This document shows, piece by piece, positions 1 through 5,317 of a stretch of DNA of 5,317 nt; position 1 is the stretch's first letter, and each line of letters begins with the position of its first letter. The position numbers were made by a program, and so were the translations under genes. The notes beneath the pieces are model-generated. The model did not search any database. It had not been told where the DNA came from and worked only from the letters and a program-made list of their open reading frames with translations. The DNA comes from Sphingobacterium thalpophilum (GTDB lineage: Bacteria > Bacteroidota > Bacteroidia > Flavobacteriales > Flavobacteriaceae): NCBI GenBank assembly GCA_943325255.2, contig CALPOS020000156.1:1-5317 (forward strand), read 5' to 3'.

Positions 1-1467
1 AAAACCAACCAATTCTTTAGGATAGATATCCGAAAATAAAAACATCTTTACAGCAAACCTGTCCTCAGTATCATAGAAAGGATTTTCTTTGTCTGGGAAA
101 ATGCTACAAATATCATGATACATTTCAATTCCAGTATTAGGATTAAAAAAGAGTAATACGTTTTCATCACTTTCCATTTCAAAACTTCCTTGTTCATGAT
201 TGAGATAACCTTTGTCTTTTTGTCTTTTTATCGCTTCATCCTTATCTTTTTCTTTGTTTTTTTTGTCTTTTGTAATGCTGTTATTGTAAATATTAATAAA
301 TTCATTTAAAGTAGCCGGGACATCATTGGCCTTTAAAAACAAAACACTTGAGCCATATTTTTTGAGAAATGTTTTTTCTTGATTTTGAATTGTTTCCATT
401 GAATCGTTCATGTATTTTTCGTTGAGCTGCAAAACCTTATTAATATTACCATTGTCACTTTTCTCATCTAAAATAATGTCCGCATTAAAATCTGTTGGGA
501 AACATATTCCAGAGAAAACCCATTCTTTTTTCCAAAGGATCATTTCAATGTAATAGATGTGTTTGTCATCAAGAGGGAATCGCAGTTCAAAACTATCTTT
601 GGTCAAATCAAAAATAGTATCCGTGGCAACATGTTGAAATTGAAAATGTGTTTTGTTTTGTTCTTTGTATAAAAAATAACTCGCTATTTTTTCTGAAATA
701 TTTGAAATCGGTTCAGATAATGAATGCTCCTTCCCAAGAATTTCTGCCAACCATTCTTTACCTTTCATAGCCAAAAGCTTGGTTCTATAAGCATGAGTGT
801 GTTTGTCCGTAATACTATTTAATATCATTGTCAGATTCTCTGAATCATCATCTTCATATTCCTCAATGGCTCCATCGATTTTTGCATTCAGTTCTTTTTG
901 AGCATCGATGCTAAACAAATATGTTTCAAACAAAAGTTTTTGAATCATTCTTCTTACTTCGTAAAAATCAGCGTTGGGGTTCAGTATAAAATGCGCTTTG
1001 AGCACCTTGTTTTCTTCCACATAGTCATATTCGTAATCTAATATTTCAAAAACAAGTTCTGCTAAAACGGTAATATAAGAATCATACGGACTTAAGAATC
1101 GTTGTCTATTCAGCATATTCAACGCATACCAAATTAGAAATTGAATATCAACCAAATTGACTTCTCCAGTTTGATAATCATTTAAAGAATAGAACGGAAT
1201 TTCTTTGTTGTATTTTGAAAAATGAATTCGGACGAAAGTATTCCAAAAGTTGGTGTCGGAAATTAAATCTTCCAAGTAACAAGTTAAGAAAATCGACAAA
1301 TCCGCTACTTCATTATCATCTGCTCCAATTTCATCAAAAATGTAAAGACAAGATTGGAATTCTTTATAAACTTTGTTTGCTATTGAAAGATATTCTATAT
1401 CAACAGAAGTTTCTTTGTTATAGGGTTTGTTATGAAGCCAATTTTTAATAAAAATTTTGTTTTTCAT
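1..1467 (-). CDS. DUF3843-like uncharacterised protein (3' end beyond window)
   Basis: An uninterrupted minus-strand frame of 489 codons starts at the ATG at 1467-1465 and is still open at base 1, so the C-terminus is missing. The N-terminal part (MKNKIFIKNWLHNKPY, then CYLEDLISDTNFWNTF at residues 63-78, KEIPFY at 88-93 and DIQFLIWY at 107-114) reads like the Bacteroidetes family DUF3843, as I remember it; the family has no known function. There is no signal peptide or membrane segment, so it is probably cytosolic. Visible features are an acidic patch (EEYEDDDSE, 202-210), a lysine-rich charged linker (about 400-419) and a later segment with NPNTGIEMY (442-450) and PDKENPFYD (458-466). The start is favoured because a Bacteroidetes-like promoter and a flavobacterial repeat lie directly upstream; no strong Shine-Dalgarno site is seen. 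Being coding is very likely, the family name moderately so, the function unknown. Confidence 0.85.
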   Translation of the reverse strand, partial: MKNKIFIKNWLHNKPYNKETSVDIEYLSIANKVYKEFQSCLYIFDEIGADDNEVADLSIFLTCYLEDLISDTNFWNTFVRIHFSKYNKEIPFYSLNDYQTGEVNLVDIQFLIWYALNMLNRQRFLSPYDSYITVLAELVFEILDYEYDYVEENKVLKAHFILNPNADFYEVRRMIQKLLFETYLFSIDAQKELNAKIDGAIEEYEDDDSENLTMILNSITDKHTHAYRTKLLAMKGKEWLAEILGKEHSLSEPISNISEKIASYFLYKEQNKTHFQFQHVATDTIFDLTKDSFELRFPLDDKHIYYIEMILWKKEWVFSGICFPTDFNADIILDEKSDNGNINKVLQLNEKYMNDSMETIQNQEKTFLKKYGSSVLFLKANDVPATLNEFINIYNNSITKDKKNKEKDKDEAIKRQKDKGYLNHEQGSFEMESDENVLLFFNPNTGIEMYHDICSIFPDKENPFYDTEDRFAVKMFLFSDIYPKELVGF

Positions 1468-1476
1468 TTTTCAGTT

Positions 1477-1580
1477 AGGAGCTTTTTCCCGCTATTAACT
1501 ACAATCTATTTGTTTTGAAAAAAAACCTCGACTGCCCTCGGGCTGACAAAAAAAGGATTTCTACTGCTATCGGGGCTAGG
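1477..1580. repeat. Flavobacterial interspersed repeat with imperfect inverted ends
   Basis: Read on the minus strand, this block begins CCCTAGCCCCGATAGCAG, runs into ATCCTTTTTTTGTC, has a GC-rich centre (GCCCGAGGGC), a second T-run, then GATTGTAGTTAATAGCGGG and ends in AGCTCCT, nine bases before the ATG of the DUF3843-like gene. The flanks are imperfect inverted repeats: GATT...TA..CGGG at one side matches GATT...TA..CGGG in the complement of the other, so a long imperfect stem with the T-rich and GC-rich parts in the loop can form. The central CTCGACTGCCCTCGGGCTGACA resembles a short repeat (CTCGACTGCGCTCGA-type) that I recall as frequent between flavobacterial genes. Its GC-rich centre stands out against AT-rich surroundings. 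The repeat identity rests on memory, not a search. Confidence 0.65.
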
Positions 1581-1597
1581 GTTTTCGATTTCAAAAA

Positions 1598-1605
1598 CAA
1601 ATATA
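1598..1605 (-). promoter_or_regulatory. Candidate -7 element for the DUF3843-like gene
   Basis: On the minus strand these bases read TATATTTG, an exact match to the Bacteroidetes -7 consensus TAnnTTTG. No clear -33 TTG is found 17-20 bases upstream, so strength is uncertain. Transcription from here would give a leader of about 120 bases that contains the whole flavobacterial repeat. Confidence 0.45.
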
Positions 1606-1634
1606 CAAATCCAAAGTATAAAATTCGAATGATG

Positions 1635-1682
1635 AAATTCCAAATTCCAATAATATGCAGTAAAACTTGGAATTTGGAATTT
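1635..1682. repeat. 16-bp perfect inverted repeat of ATTCCAA units upstream of fbp
   Basis: The left arm AAATTCCAAATTCCAA (1635-1650) and the right arm TTGGAATTTGGAATTT (1667-1682) are exact reverse complements around a 16-base loop. Each arm contains two copies of the ATTCCAA unit. The repeat lies between the two divergent -7 elements, outside both predicted transcripts, and has no good T-tract on either side. It therefore looks like a DNA-level repeat rather than a terminator. Closely related arms occur downstream of fbp. Confidence 0.8.
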
Positions 1683-1709
1683 GAATATTGGAATTTCCAA
1701 CTATATTTG
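1680..1709 (+). promoter_or_regulatory. Probable fbp promoter (-33 TTTG, -7 TATATTTG)
   Basis: TTTG at 1680-1683 and TATATTTG at 1702-1709 are separated by 18 bases, fitting the Bacteroidetes sigma-A pattern TTTG/TTG, spacer, TAnnTTTG. The start of transcription would fall around 1715, giving an fbp leader of roughly 20 bases with no Shine-Dalgarno site, which is usual for this phylum. The spacer holds a palindrome, TTGGAA-T-TTCCAA, at 1688-1700. Confidence 0.7.
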
Positions 1710-1734
1710 CACCACTAACTACAACGATTTCGTA

Positions 1735-2754
1735 ATGGAAGAACGCAACAAAACACTCGGTGAATTTATTATTGAAAACCAAAATGCCTTTCAGTATTCC
1801 TCAGGGGAATTATCTCGCATTATCAACTCCATTCGACTCGCTGCAAAAGTGGTCAACTATAAGGTTAACAAAGCGGGTTTAGTTGATATTGTTGGAGCAG
1901 CTGGAGAACAAAATATTCAAGGAGAAGATCAGCAAAAGCTTGATGTATATGCCAACGAGATTTTTATCCAAACCTTGATCAATCGTGAAATTGTATGCGG
2001 TATCGCGTCGGAAGAAAACGACGATTTTATTACCGTTTCTGGTTCAGACAAGAGTCACAACAATAAATATGTCGTGTTAATGGATCCGCTTGATGGTTCT
2101 TCCAATATAGATGTCAATGTTTCAGTGGGAACTATTTTTTCAGTTTTCCGCCGTATCACGCCAGTTGGAACGCCAGTTACCTTGGAAGATTTCCTGCAAC
2201 CGGGAATCAATCAAGTGGCTGCTGGTTATGTGATCTACGGAACTTCGACCATGTTGGTGTATACTACAGGTCATGGTGTTAACGGATTTACGCTTAATCC
2301 TGCCATTGGAACTTTCTATTTGTCGCATCCCAATATGCAATTCTCGGAAGATGGGTCGATTTATTCTATCAACGAAGGGAATTATGTTCATTTCCCACAA
2401 GGCGTTAAAGATTATATCAAATATTGTCAATTAGAAGAAGGCGATCGACCTTATACGTCGCGATATATCGGAAGCTTGGTGTCCGACATTCACAGGAATA
2501 TGATTAAAGGCGGAATTTATATTTATCCAACCAGTTCAAAAGCACCCAAAGGAAAGTTGCGATTGTTGTACGAATGCAATCCGATGGCTTTTATCACCGA
2601 GCAAGCAGGAGGAAAAGCATCCGACGGATTTGGAAGAATCATGGAAATTGAACCCACAGAATTACACCAGCGGGTTCCCTTTTTCTGCGGAAGCTATAAT
2701 ATGGTGCAGAAAGCAGAAGAATTTATGCATTTGGCCAAGCTGAGTAAATATTAG
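1735..2754 (+). CDS. fbp: Class I fructose-1,6-bisphosphatase
   Basis: This 339-residue cytosolic enzyme removes the 1-phosphate from fructose-1,6-bisphosphate to give fructose-6-phosphate, the committed step of gluconeogenesis. The length is normal for class I enzymes (about 330-340). The Mg-binding and catalytic motifs are present in order: GEDQQKLD (63-70), ASEEND (91-96), [10 protein letters not shown] (117-126), and the class I signature around [11 protein letters not shown] (273-283) with the metal-ligand glutamate at 280. The [14 protein letters not shown] segment (242-255) and the [11 protein letters not shown] segment (264-274) also fit the substrate site of the family. I choose the ATG at 1735 ([11 protein letters not shown]), as in flavobacterial homologues. 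The frame opens further upstream to a TTG at 1681, but that would translate the promoter. The gene is monocistronic: its own promoter lies upstream and a hairpin terminator downstream. The next gene is convergent. Confidence 0.97.
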   Translation: MEERNKTLGEFIIENQNAFQYSSGELSRIINSIRLAAKVVNYKVNKAGLVDIVGAAGEQNIQGEDQQKLDVYANEIFIQTLINREIVCGIASEENDDFITVSGSDKSHNNKYVVLMDPLDGSSNIDVNVSVGTIFSVFRRITPVGTPVTLEDFLQPGINQVAAGYVIYGTSTMLVYTTGHGVNGFTLNPAIGTFYLSHPNMQFSEDGSIYSINEGNYVHFPQGVKDYIKYCQLEEGDRPYTSRYIGSLVSDIHRNMIKGGIYIYPTSSKAPKGKLRLLYECNPMAFITEQAGGKASDGFGRIMEIEPTELHQRVPFFCGSYNMVQKAEEFMHLAKLSKY

Positions 2755-2764
2755 AAATTCCAAT

Positions 2765-2816
2765 AATAAAATTCCAAATTCCAAAAGTTTTAAACCTTAG
2801 AATTTGGAATTTTATT
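2765..2816 (+). terminator. Hairpin terminator after fbp, built from ATTCCAA units
   Basis: A perfect 17-bp stem pairs 2765-2781 (core TAAAATTCCAAATTC) with 2800-2816 (core GAATTTGGAATTTTA) around an 18-base loop, followed on the plus strand by a T-run at 2815-2820. It begins 10 bases after the fbp stop, as expected for an intrinsic terminator, although the stem is AT-rich. On the minus strand the trailing T-run is poor, so termination of the convergent TerB-like gene here is possible but weaker. The arms belong to the same repeat family as the inverted repeat upstream of fbp. Confidence 0.65.
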
Positions 2817-2828
2817 TTTTAGAATTTT

Positions 2829-3260
2829 TTATTTATTCATATGTTGCATCTCGTAGATAAAAGTATCTAAATCAACATTAGCGCCAATCAAAGCCATTGC
2901 TTTATCTACGATATAATTGTTGTTTGCTGGTGTGAAACCCAACGCGATTCCGAACTTGCGCAATAACTTTATTTGTGCTTCTCCTAAATGATGATCTACG
3001 TATACCATGCGCGCTAAATCATACAGTCGCTCTAATCGCTGTGTATATAAATAGGGCGGATTAATCGGATATTTGAGAGGGTTCTCAAGGATTTCTTCGT
3101 ACTCTGCAGGCGTAATTTCTAGATGCAGCGCCAGTTTGTCTAGGAATTTTTTTTCTTCAGGAGAAAATTCTCCGTCGTGCACAGCGACACGTACAATAGA
3201 TGAAAAATGACCTTTATTACGGTTCTTAAATTCGCTATCAAATAAATCTGAAAATGACAT
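2829..3260 (-). CDS. Small TerB-like (TerB family) protein
   Basis: This 143-residue soluble, all-helical-looking protein resembles a family that annotators usually call TerB-like tellurite resistance protein in Bacteroidetes. The first helical pair carries the acidic TerB-type pattern VRVAVHDGEFSPEEKKFLDKL (about residues 23-43), a possible divalent-metal site. Next come a PINPPYLYTQRLERLYDLAR segment (about 65-84) and VYVDHHLGEAQIKLL (about 87-101). The full length fits homologues I remember. No signal peptide or membrane segment is seen. It stands alone, with no terC, terD or terZ nearby, so a role in tellurite resistance is not supported; the name is only a domain label and the biochemical function is unknown. 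It converges on fbp with 74 bases between the stops. Translation from the ATG at 3260 is favoured by a -7 element 24 bases upstream. Confidence 0.88.
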   Translation of the reverse strand: MSFSDLFDSEFKNRNKGHFSSIVRVAVHDGEFSPEEKKFLDKLALHLEITPAEYEEILENPLKYPINPPYLYTQRLERLYDLARMVYVDHHLGEAQIKLLRKFGIALGFTPANNNYIVDKAMALIGANVDLDTFIYEMQHMNK

Positions 3261-3283
3261 AGGTTAGGGTTTAAATTCTACTG

Positions 3284-3291
3284 CAAAGATA
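3284..3291 (-). promoter_or_regulatory. Candidate -7 element for the TerB-like gene
   Basis: On the minus strand these bases read TATCTTTG, an exact fit to TAnnTTTG, followed by CAG. The -33 region 19 bases upstream is TTTC rather than TTTG, so only the -7 part is well supported. The leader would be about 20 bases, similar to that of fbp. Confidence 0.5.
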
Positions 3292-3349
3292 TATTTATTT
3301 CGTTTTTATTCGAAACTATTTTGTCATGATTTTATTTAAATTTTTGCGC

Positions 3350-3417
3350 TATAGATTTGTGATTTTATTGGATTTGTTTTTTAAAATTAATTGTAAGTTT
3401 ACAAGCCCAAATCTATA
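3350..3417. repeat. 10-bp inverted repeat upstream of the HupE/UreJ-like gene
   Basis: TATAGATTTG (3350-3359) and CAAATCTATA (3408-3417) are exact reverse complements 48 bases apart, ending 11 bases before the ATG at 3429. They bracket a candidate promoter. They could be a pair of binding sites or, if transcription starts upstream of 3350, a leader stem next to the start codon. Chance occurrence in AT-rich DNA cannot be excluded. Confidence 0.45.
3373..3401 (+). promoter_or_regulatory. Candidate promoter of the HupE/UreJ-dCMP deaminase-protease operon
   Basis: TTTG (3373-3376) and TAAGTTTA (3394-3401) are 17 bases apart; the -7 box matches seven of eight positions of TAnnTTTG. An alternative exact -7 match, TAGATTTG at 3352-3359, lacks a -33 partner at a normal distance. 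One of the two probably drives the operon, but the sequence does not decide which. Confidence 0.4.
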
Positions 3418-3428
3418 AAGTAGTGGCC

Positions 3429-4034
3429 ATGTCAGATTTTTGGATTTATGTTGAAATTGGTTTAAAGCACGTATTAAACATTAAAGCGTACGATCACGTT
3501 TTATTTTTGATTGCTTTGACCGCTGTACATTCGATGAAAGAATGGAAACGCCTGCTTCTGCTGATTTCGGTCTTTACCGTTGGTCATACGTTGGCATTGG
3601 TGCTATCTGTTTTTAATTTACTTAAAGTCAATGAAAATCTCATAGAGTTTCTAATTCCTGTAACCATTTTAATGACTGCAGTTTTTAACTTTATCGCATT
3701 GAAAAAATCATCGATTACTAAATCTATAAATTCAGTAGTTATGATTACCTTATTTTTTGGTGTGATTCACGGTTTGGGATTTTCGAATTACTTCAAGACC
3801 ATATTGCCTGGAAATAGTTCGGATAAGATTTTGCCGTTGTGTGAATTTTCAATTGGAATTGAAGCAGCGCAAATGACCGTGGTTTTGACAATTCTATTAA
3901 TATCATTTATCACGCAAACCATTTTTAAACTATCAAAACGAGATTTTACCATAGTTACCTCGGCCTTTATTGTCGGCGTCGTAACGCCAATGATAATTGA
4001 AAACGAAATTTGGAACAAACCATTATGGAACTAA
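3429..4034 (+). CDS. HupE/UreJ-like integral membrane protein
   Basis: This 201-residue hydrophobic protein has about six predicted membrane spans (near 23-35, 41-62, 72-91, 102-121, 136-163 and 173-192). It matches the HupE/UreJ-like family of inner-membrane proteins, some members of which are nickel or cobalt permeases. Conserved polar residues inside or next to the spans fit metal handling: GLKH with H14, DH at 22-23, VGHT with H53, GVIHGLGFSNYF at 111-122 with H114, and GIEAAQ at 143-148. No hydrogenase or urease genes are visible, so the transported ion is not shown by context. I prefer the ATG at 3429 (MSDFWIYVEIGLKHVL), which matches homologues as I recall them, over the GTG two codons upstream. 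It is the first gene of a tight operon, and its last 10 bases overlap the dCMP deaminase gene, implying translational coupling. Confidence 0.85.
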   Translation: MSDFWIYVEIGLKHVLNIKAYDHVLFLIALTAVHSMKEWKRLLLLISVFTVGHTLALVLSVFNLLKVNENLIEFLIPVTILMTAVFNFIALKKSSITKSINSVVMITLFFGVIHGLGFSNYFKTILPGNSSDKILPLCEFSIGIEAAQMTVVLTILLISFITQTIFKLSKRDFTIVTSAFIVGVVTPMIIENEIWNKPLWN

Positions 4035-4453
4035 AAAAATTAAATAAATACGACAAAGCATATCTTAGAATCGCCAAAGAATGGAGTTTATTGTCGTACT
4101 GTAAGCGCAAACAAGTGGGCGCAATCATAGTGCGAGATCGTATGATTATTTCAGACGGATACAACGGCACGCCCTCCGGATTTGAGAATTGCTGCGAAGA
4201 TGAAGCAGGTTTGACCAATTGGTATGTGTTGCATGCCGAAGCAAATGCAATCCTAAAAGTGGCGCGTTCTACTCAAACCTGCGAAGGTGCTACTTTATAT
4301 ATTACGCTTTCTCCGTGCCAGGAATGCAGCAAATTAATACATCAATCTGGGATTAAACGCGTAGTGTATCAACATGGATATCGCGATACGACAGGAGTTG
4401 ATTTCTTGTTGCAAGCGGGCGTTATGGTCGAACAAATTGAAGATTTAGACTAA
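4025..4453 (+). CDS. Deoxycytidylate (dCMP) deaminase, ComEB-type
   Basis: This 142-residue cytosolic zinc enzyme most likely deaminates dCMP to dUMP, feeding thymidylate synthesis. The cytidine/deoxycytidylate deaminase zinc site is complete: H70 and catalytic E72 in HAEANAI, with C98 and C101 in SPCQEC. CKRKQVGAIIV (26-36), DGYNGTPSGFENCCE (44-58) and KRVVYQHGY (111-119) are typical of dCMP deaminases rather than of tRNA or free-cytidine deaminases. The C-terminal half is compact, so no extra domain is present. The ATG at 4025 gives the family's usual N-terminus (KYDKAYLRIAKEW); a TTG five codons earlier lies inside the upstream gene and is less likely. The start overlaps the HupE/UreJ-like gene by 10 bases, and the TAA stop touches the next gene's GTG. 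Substrate assignment is by family similarity; allosteric control by dCTP/dTTP is not visible in the sequence. Confidence 0.94.
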   Translation: MELKKLNKYDKAYLRIAKEWSLLSYCKRKQVGAIIVRDRMIISDGYNGTPSGFENCCEDEAGLTNWYVLHAEANAILKVARSTQTCEGATLYITLSPCQECSKLIHQSGIKRVVYQHGYRDTTGVDFLLQAGVMVEQIEDLD

Positions 4454-5317
4454 GTGAAAAAAAGCAATATATACTTACCGATTATAATTTCATTTGCACT
4501 GGCATTTGGTGTTTTGCTCGGTAGTATTTTGAATTTCCCAGTTCACCGACCATTTTCTTCTAAGAACAACCCAAAAAACAAACTTAATAGATTACTTGAG
4601 TTTATTGATGGTGAATATGTCGACAAAGTAAATACAGATTCCATAGTAGATTTAACGGTTACAAACATTCTAGCACAACTCGACCCACATTCTGTTTATT
4701 TGCCACCAAGTCTGCAATCTGACGAAGCGGAAAGTATGAAAGGCGATTTTGTTGGAATCGGAATCAATTTCTACATGTATAAAGATTCCGTGGCTGTAAT
4801 AAAACCGCTTGAAAACGGACCTTCTGAAAAGGCGGGAATAAAAGCTGGAGATCGTATTCTGTATGCTGATAATGTTAAGCTTTACGGCCGGAAATTACCA
4901 TCGGATAGTTTGTTTTCTAAATTAAAAGGGGAGCCAGGTTCTGAAGTGGTGCTCACGGTTTTTAGGAAAAGCACGAATAAAAAATTCAAGGTTAAGTTGC
5001 AACGAGATGTAGTGCCAATCAAAAGCGTTGATGCGTCTTTGATGCTTAATTCAAATACCGGATATCTTAAAATCAATCGTTTTGCAGAATCGACGTACGA
5101 CGAATTTCAACATGGTATGACCAAACTGAGGAATGCGGGCATGAAGAACTTTATTATTGATCTGCGCGACAATGGCGGTGGTTACGTTGAAACGGCAGTA
5201 AAAATTGCCGATGAATTGCTGATGAATAAAAAGCTTATTGTTTTTACCAAAAACAAAAGAAATGAAATTCAAAAGTCAATAGCGACAGATGTCGGTGATT
5301 TCGAAGAAGGAAAAGTT
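4454..5317 (+). CDS. S41 family C-terminal processing peptidase (3' end beyond window)
   Basis: The first 288 codons are present and the frame is open at the right edge. The product starts with a short cytoplasmic tail and a single membrane segment or uncleaved signal anchor (about 6-27), placing the protease in the periplasm. Next come a helical N-terminal region with the LDPHSVYLP motif (76-84), a PDZ domain (about 97-185, with GDFVGIGINF and GPSEKAGIKAGDRIL) and the start of the S41 core (GYLKINRFAESTYDEF, 203-218; IIDLRDNGGGYVETAVKIADELL, 234-256). The catalytic Ser/Lys region lies past the window, so activity cannot be confirmed. Such proteases trim or degrade envelope proteins from the C-terminus. 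The GTG at 4454 is chosen because a stop directly precedes it in the same frame and the next Met, at residue 96, would remove the membrane anchor. It is the third gene of the operon. Confidence 0.93.
   Translation, partial: MKKSNIYLPIIISFALAFGVLLGSILNFPVHRPFSSKNNPKNKLNRLLEFIDGEYVDKVNTDSIVDLTVTNILAQLDPHSVYLPPSLQSDEAESMKGDFVGIGINFYMYKDSVAVIKPLENGPSEKAGIKAGDRILYADNVKLYGRKLPSDSLFSKLKGEPGSEVVLTVFRKSTNKKFKVKLQRDVVPIKSVDASLMLNSNTGYLKINRFAESTYDEFQHGMTKLRNAGMKNFIIDLRDNGGGYVETAVKIADELLMNKKLIVFTKNKRNEIQKSIATDVGDFEEGKV

Noticed and set aside
1215..1448. Plus-strand open frame of 77 codons opposite the DUF3843-like gene
   Set aside because: It lies antisense within a convincing long frame, has a low-complexity composition and matches nothing recognised.
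1635..1682. Upstream ATTCCAA hairpin as an intrinsic terminator
   Set aside because: No T-tract follows either arm and it lies between divergent promoters, so no expected transcript would end there.
1681..1734. Upstream extension of fbp to a TTG start (18 extra residues)
   Set aside because: The extension would translate the -7 promoter box and the palindrome, and homologues begin at [11 protein letters not shown] as I recall them; the ATG at 1735 is preferred.
1506..1782. Short open frames on both strands across the intergenic repeats upstream of fbp
   Set aside because: Their translations simply decode the ATTCCAA repeats and the flavobacterial repeat; no coding character.
2140..2430. Minus-strand open frame of 96 codons inside fbp
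   Set aside because: Antisense shadow of a highly conserved enzyme gene.
2829..3260. Tellurite-resistance locus or ter stress/defence system
   Set aside because: Only a single stand-alone TerB-like protein is present; no terC, terD, terZ or associated genes are seen in the window.
3423..3428. GTG start two codons before the ATG of the HupE/UreJ-like gene
   Set aside because: No ribosome-binding feature favours it, and the ATG at 3429 gives the N-terminus expected for the family. The difference is only two residues, so it is not fully excluded.
4010..4024. TTG start adding five residues to dCMP deaminase
   Set aside because: It lies deeper in the upstream gene and adds residues not typical of the family; the ATG at 4025 fits better.
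3788..4218. Minus-strand open frames opposite the HupE/UreJ-like and deaminase genes
   Set aside because: Antisense shadows of well-supported genes, with no promoter or recognisable product.
4882..5272. Minus-strand open frames opposite the S41 protease gene
   Set aside because: Antisense shadows of the PDZ and S41 core coding sequence.

Overview
The window looks like chromosomal DNA from a Flavobacterium-type bacterium (Bacteroidetes). The basis is AT-rich DNA, near absence of Shine-Dalgarno sites, several matches to the Bacteroidetes -7 element TAnnTTTG, proteins that read like flavobacterial orthologues, and intergenic repeats of a kind I remember as common in Flavobacterium genomes. The species cannot be named from this sequence.

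Layout. Bases 1-1467 (minus strand) hold the first 489 codons of a gene running off the left edge; the product resembles the uncharacterised DUF3843 family of Bacteroidetes. Bases 1468-1734 are a divergent intergenic region. It contains a flavobacterial interspersed repeat next to the DUF3843-like gene, a 16-bp inverted repeat built from ATTCCAA units, and probable promoters for both flanking genes. Bases 1735-2754 (plus) encode class I fructose-1,6-bisphosphatase (fbp), ending in a hairpin terminator made from the same ATTCCAA units. Bases 2829-3260 (minus, convergent with fbp) encode a small TerB-like protein. From 3429 to the right edge (plus) a tight three-gene unit follows: a HupE/UreJ-like membrane protein, a dCMP deaminase (10-bp overlap) and a C-terminal-processing S41 protease (no gap; cut by the window edge).

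How the genes relate. Most of this is housekeeping: gluconeogenesis (Fbp), dUMP supply for thymidylate (dCMP deaminase), envelope proteolysis (S41/CTP protease) and possible metal uptake (HupE/UreJ-like). The last three are probably co-transcribed, but no shared pathway is evident. I see no defence system, prophage, transposase, CRISPR array or RNA gene. The less ordinary content lies in the intergenic DNA: the flavobacterial repeat that would form the leader of the DUF3843-like mRNA, the paired ATTCCAA inverted repeats on both sides of fbp, a palindrome inside the fbp promoter spacer, and the in-frame TAA-GTG junction between the deaminase and protease genes.
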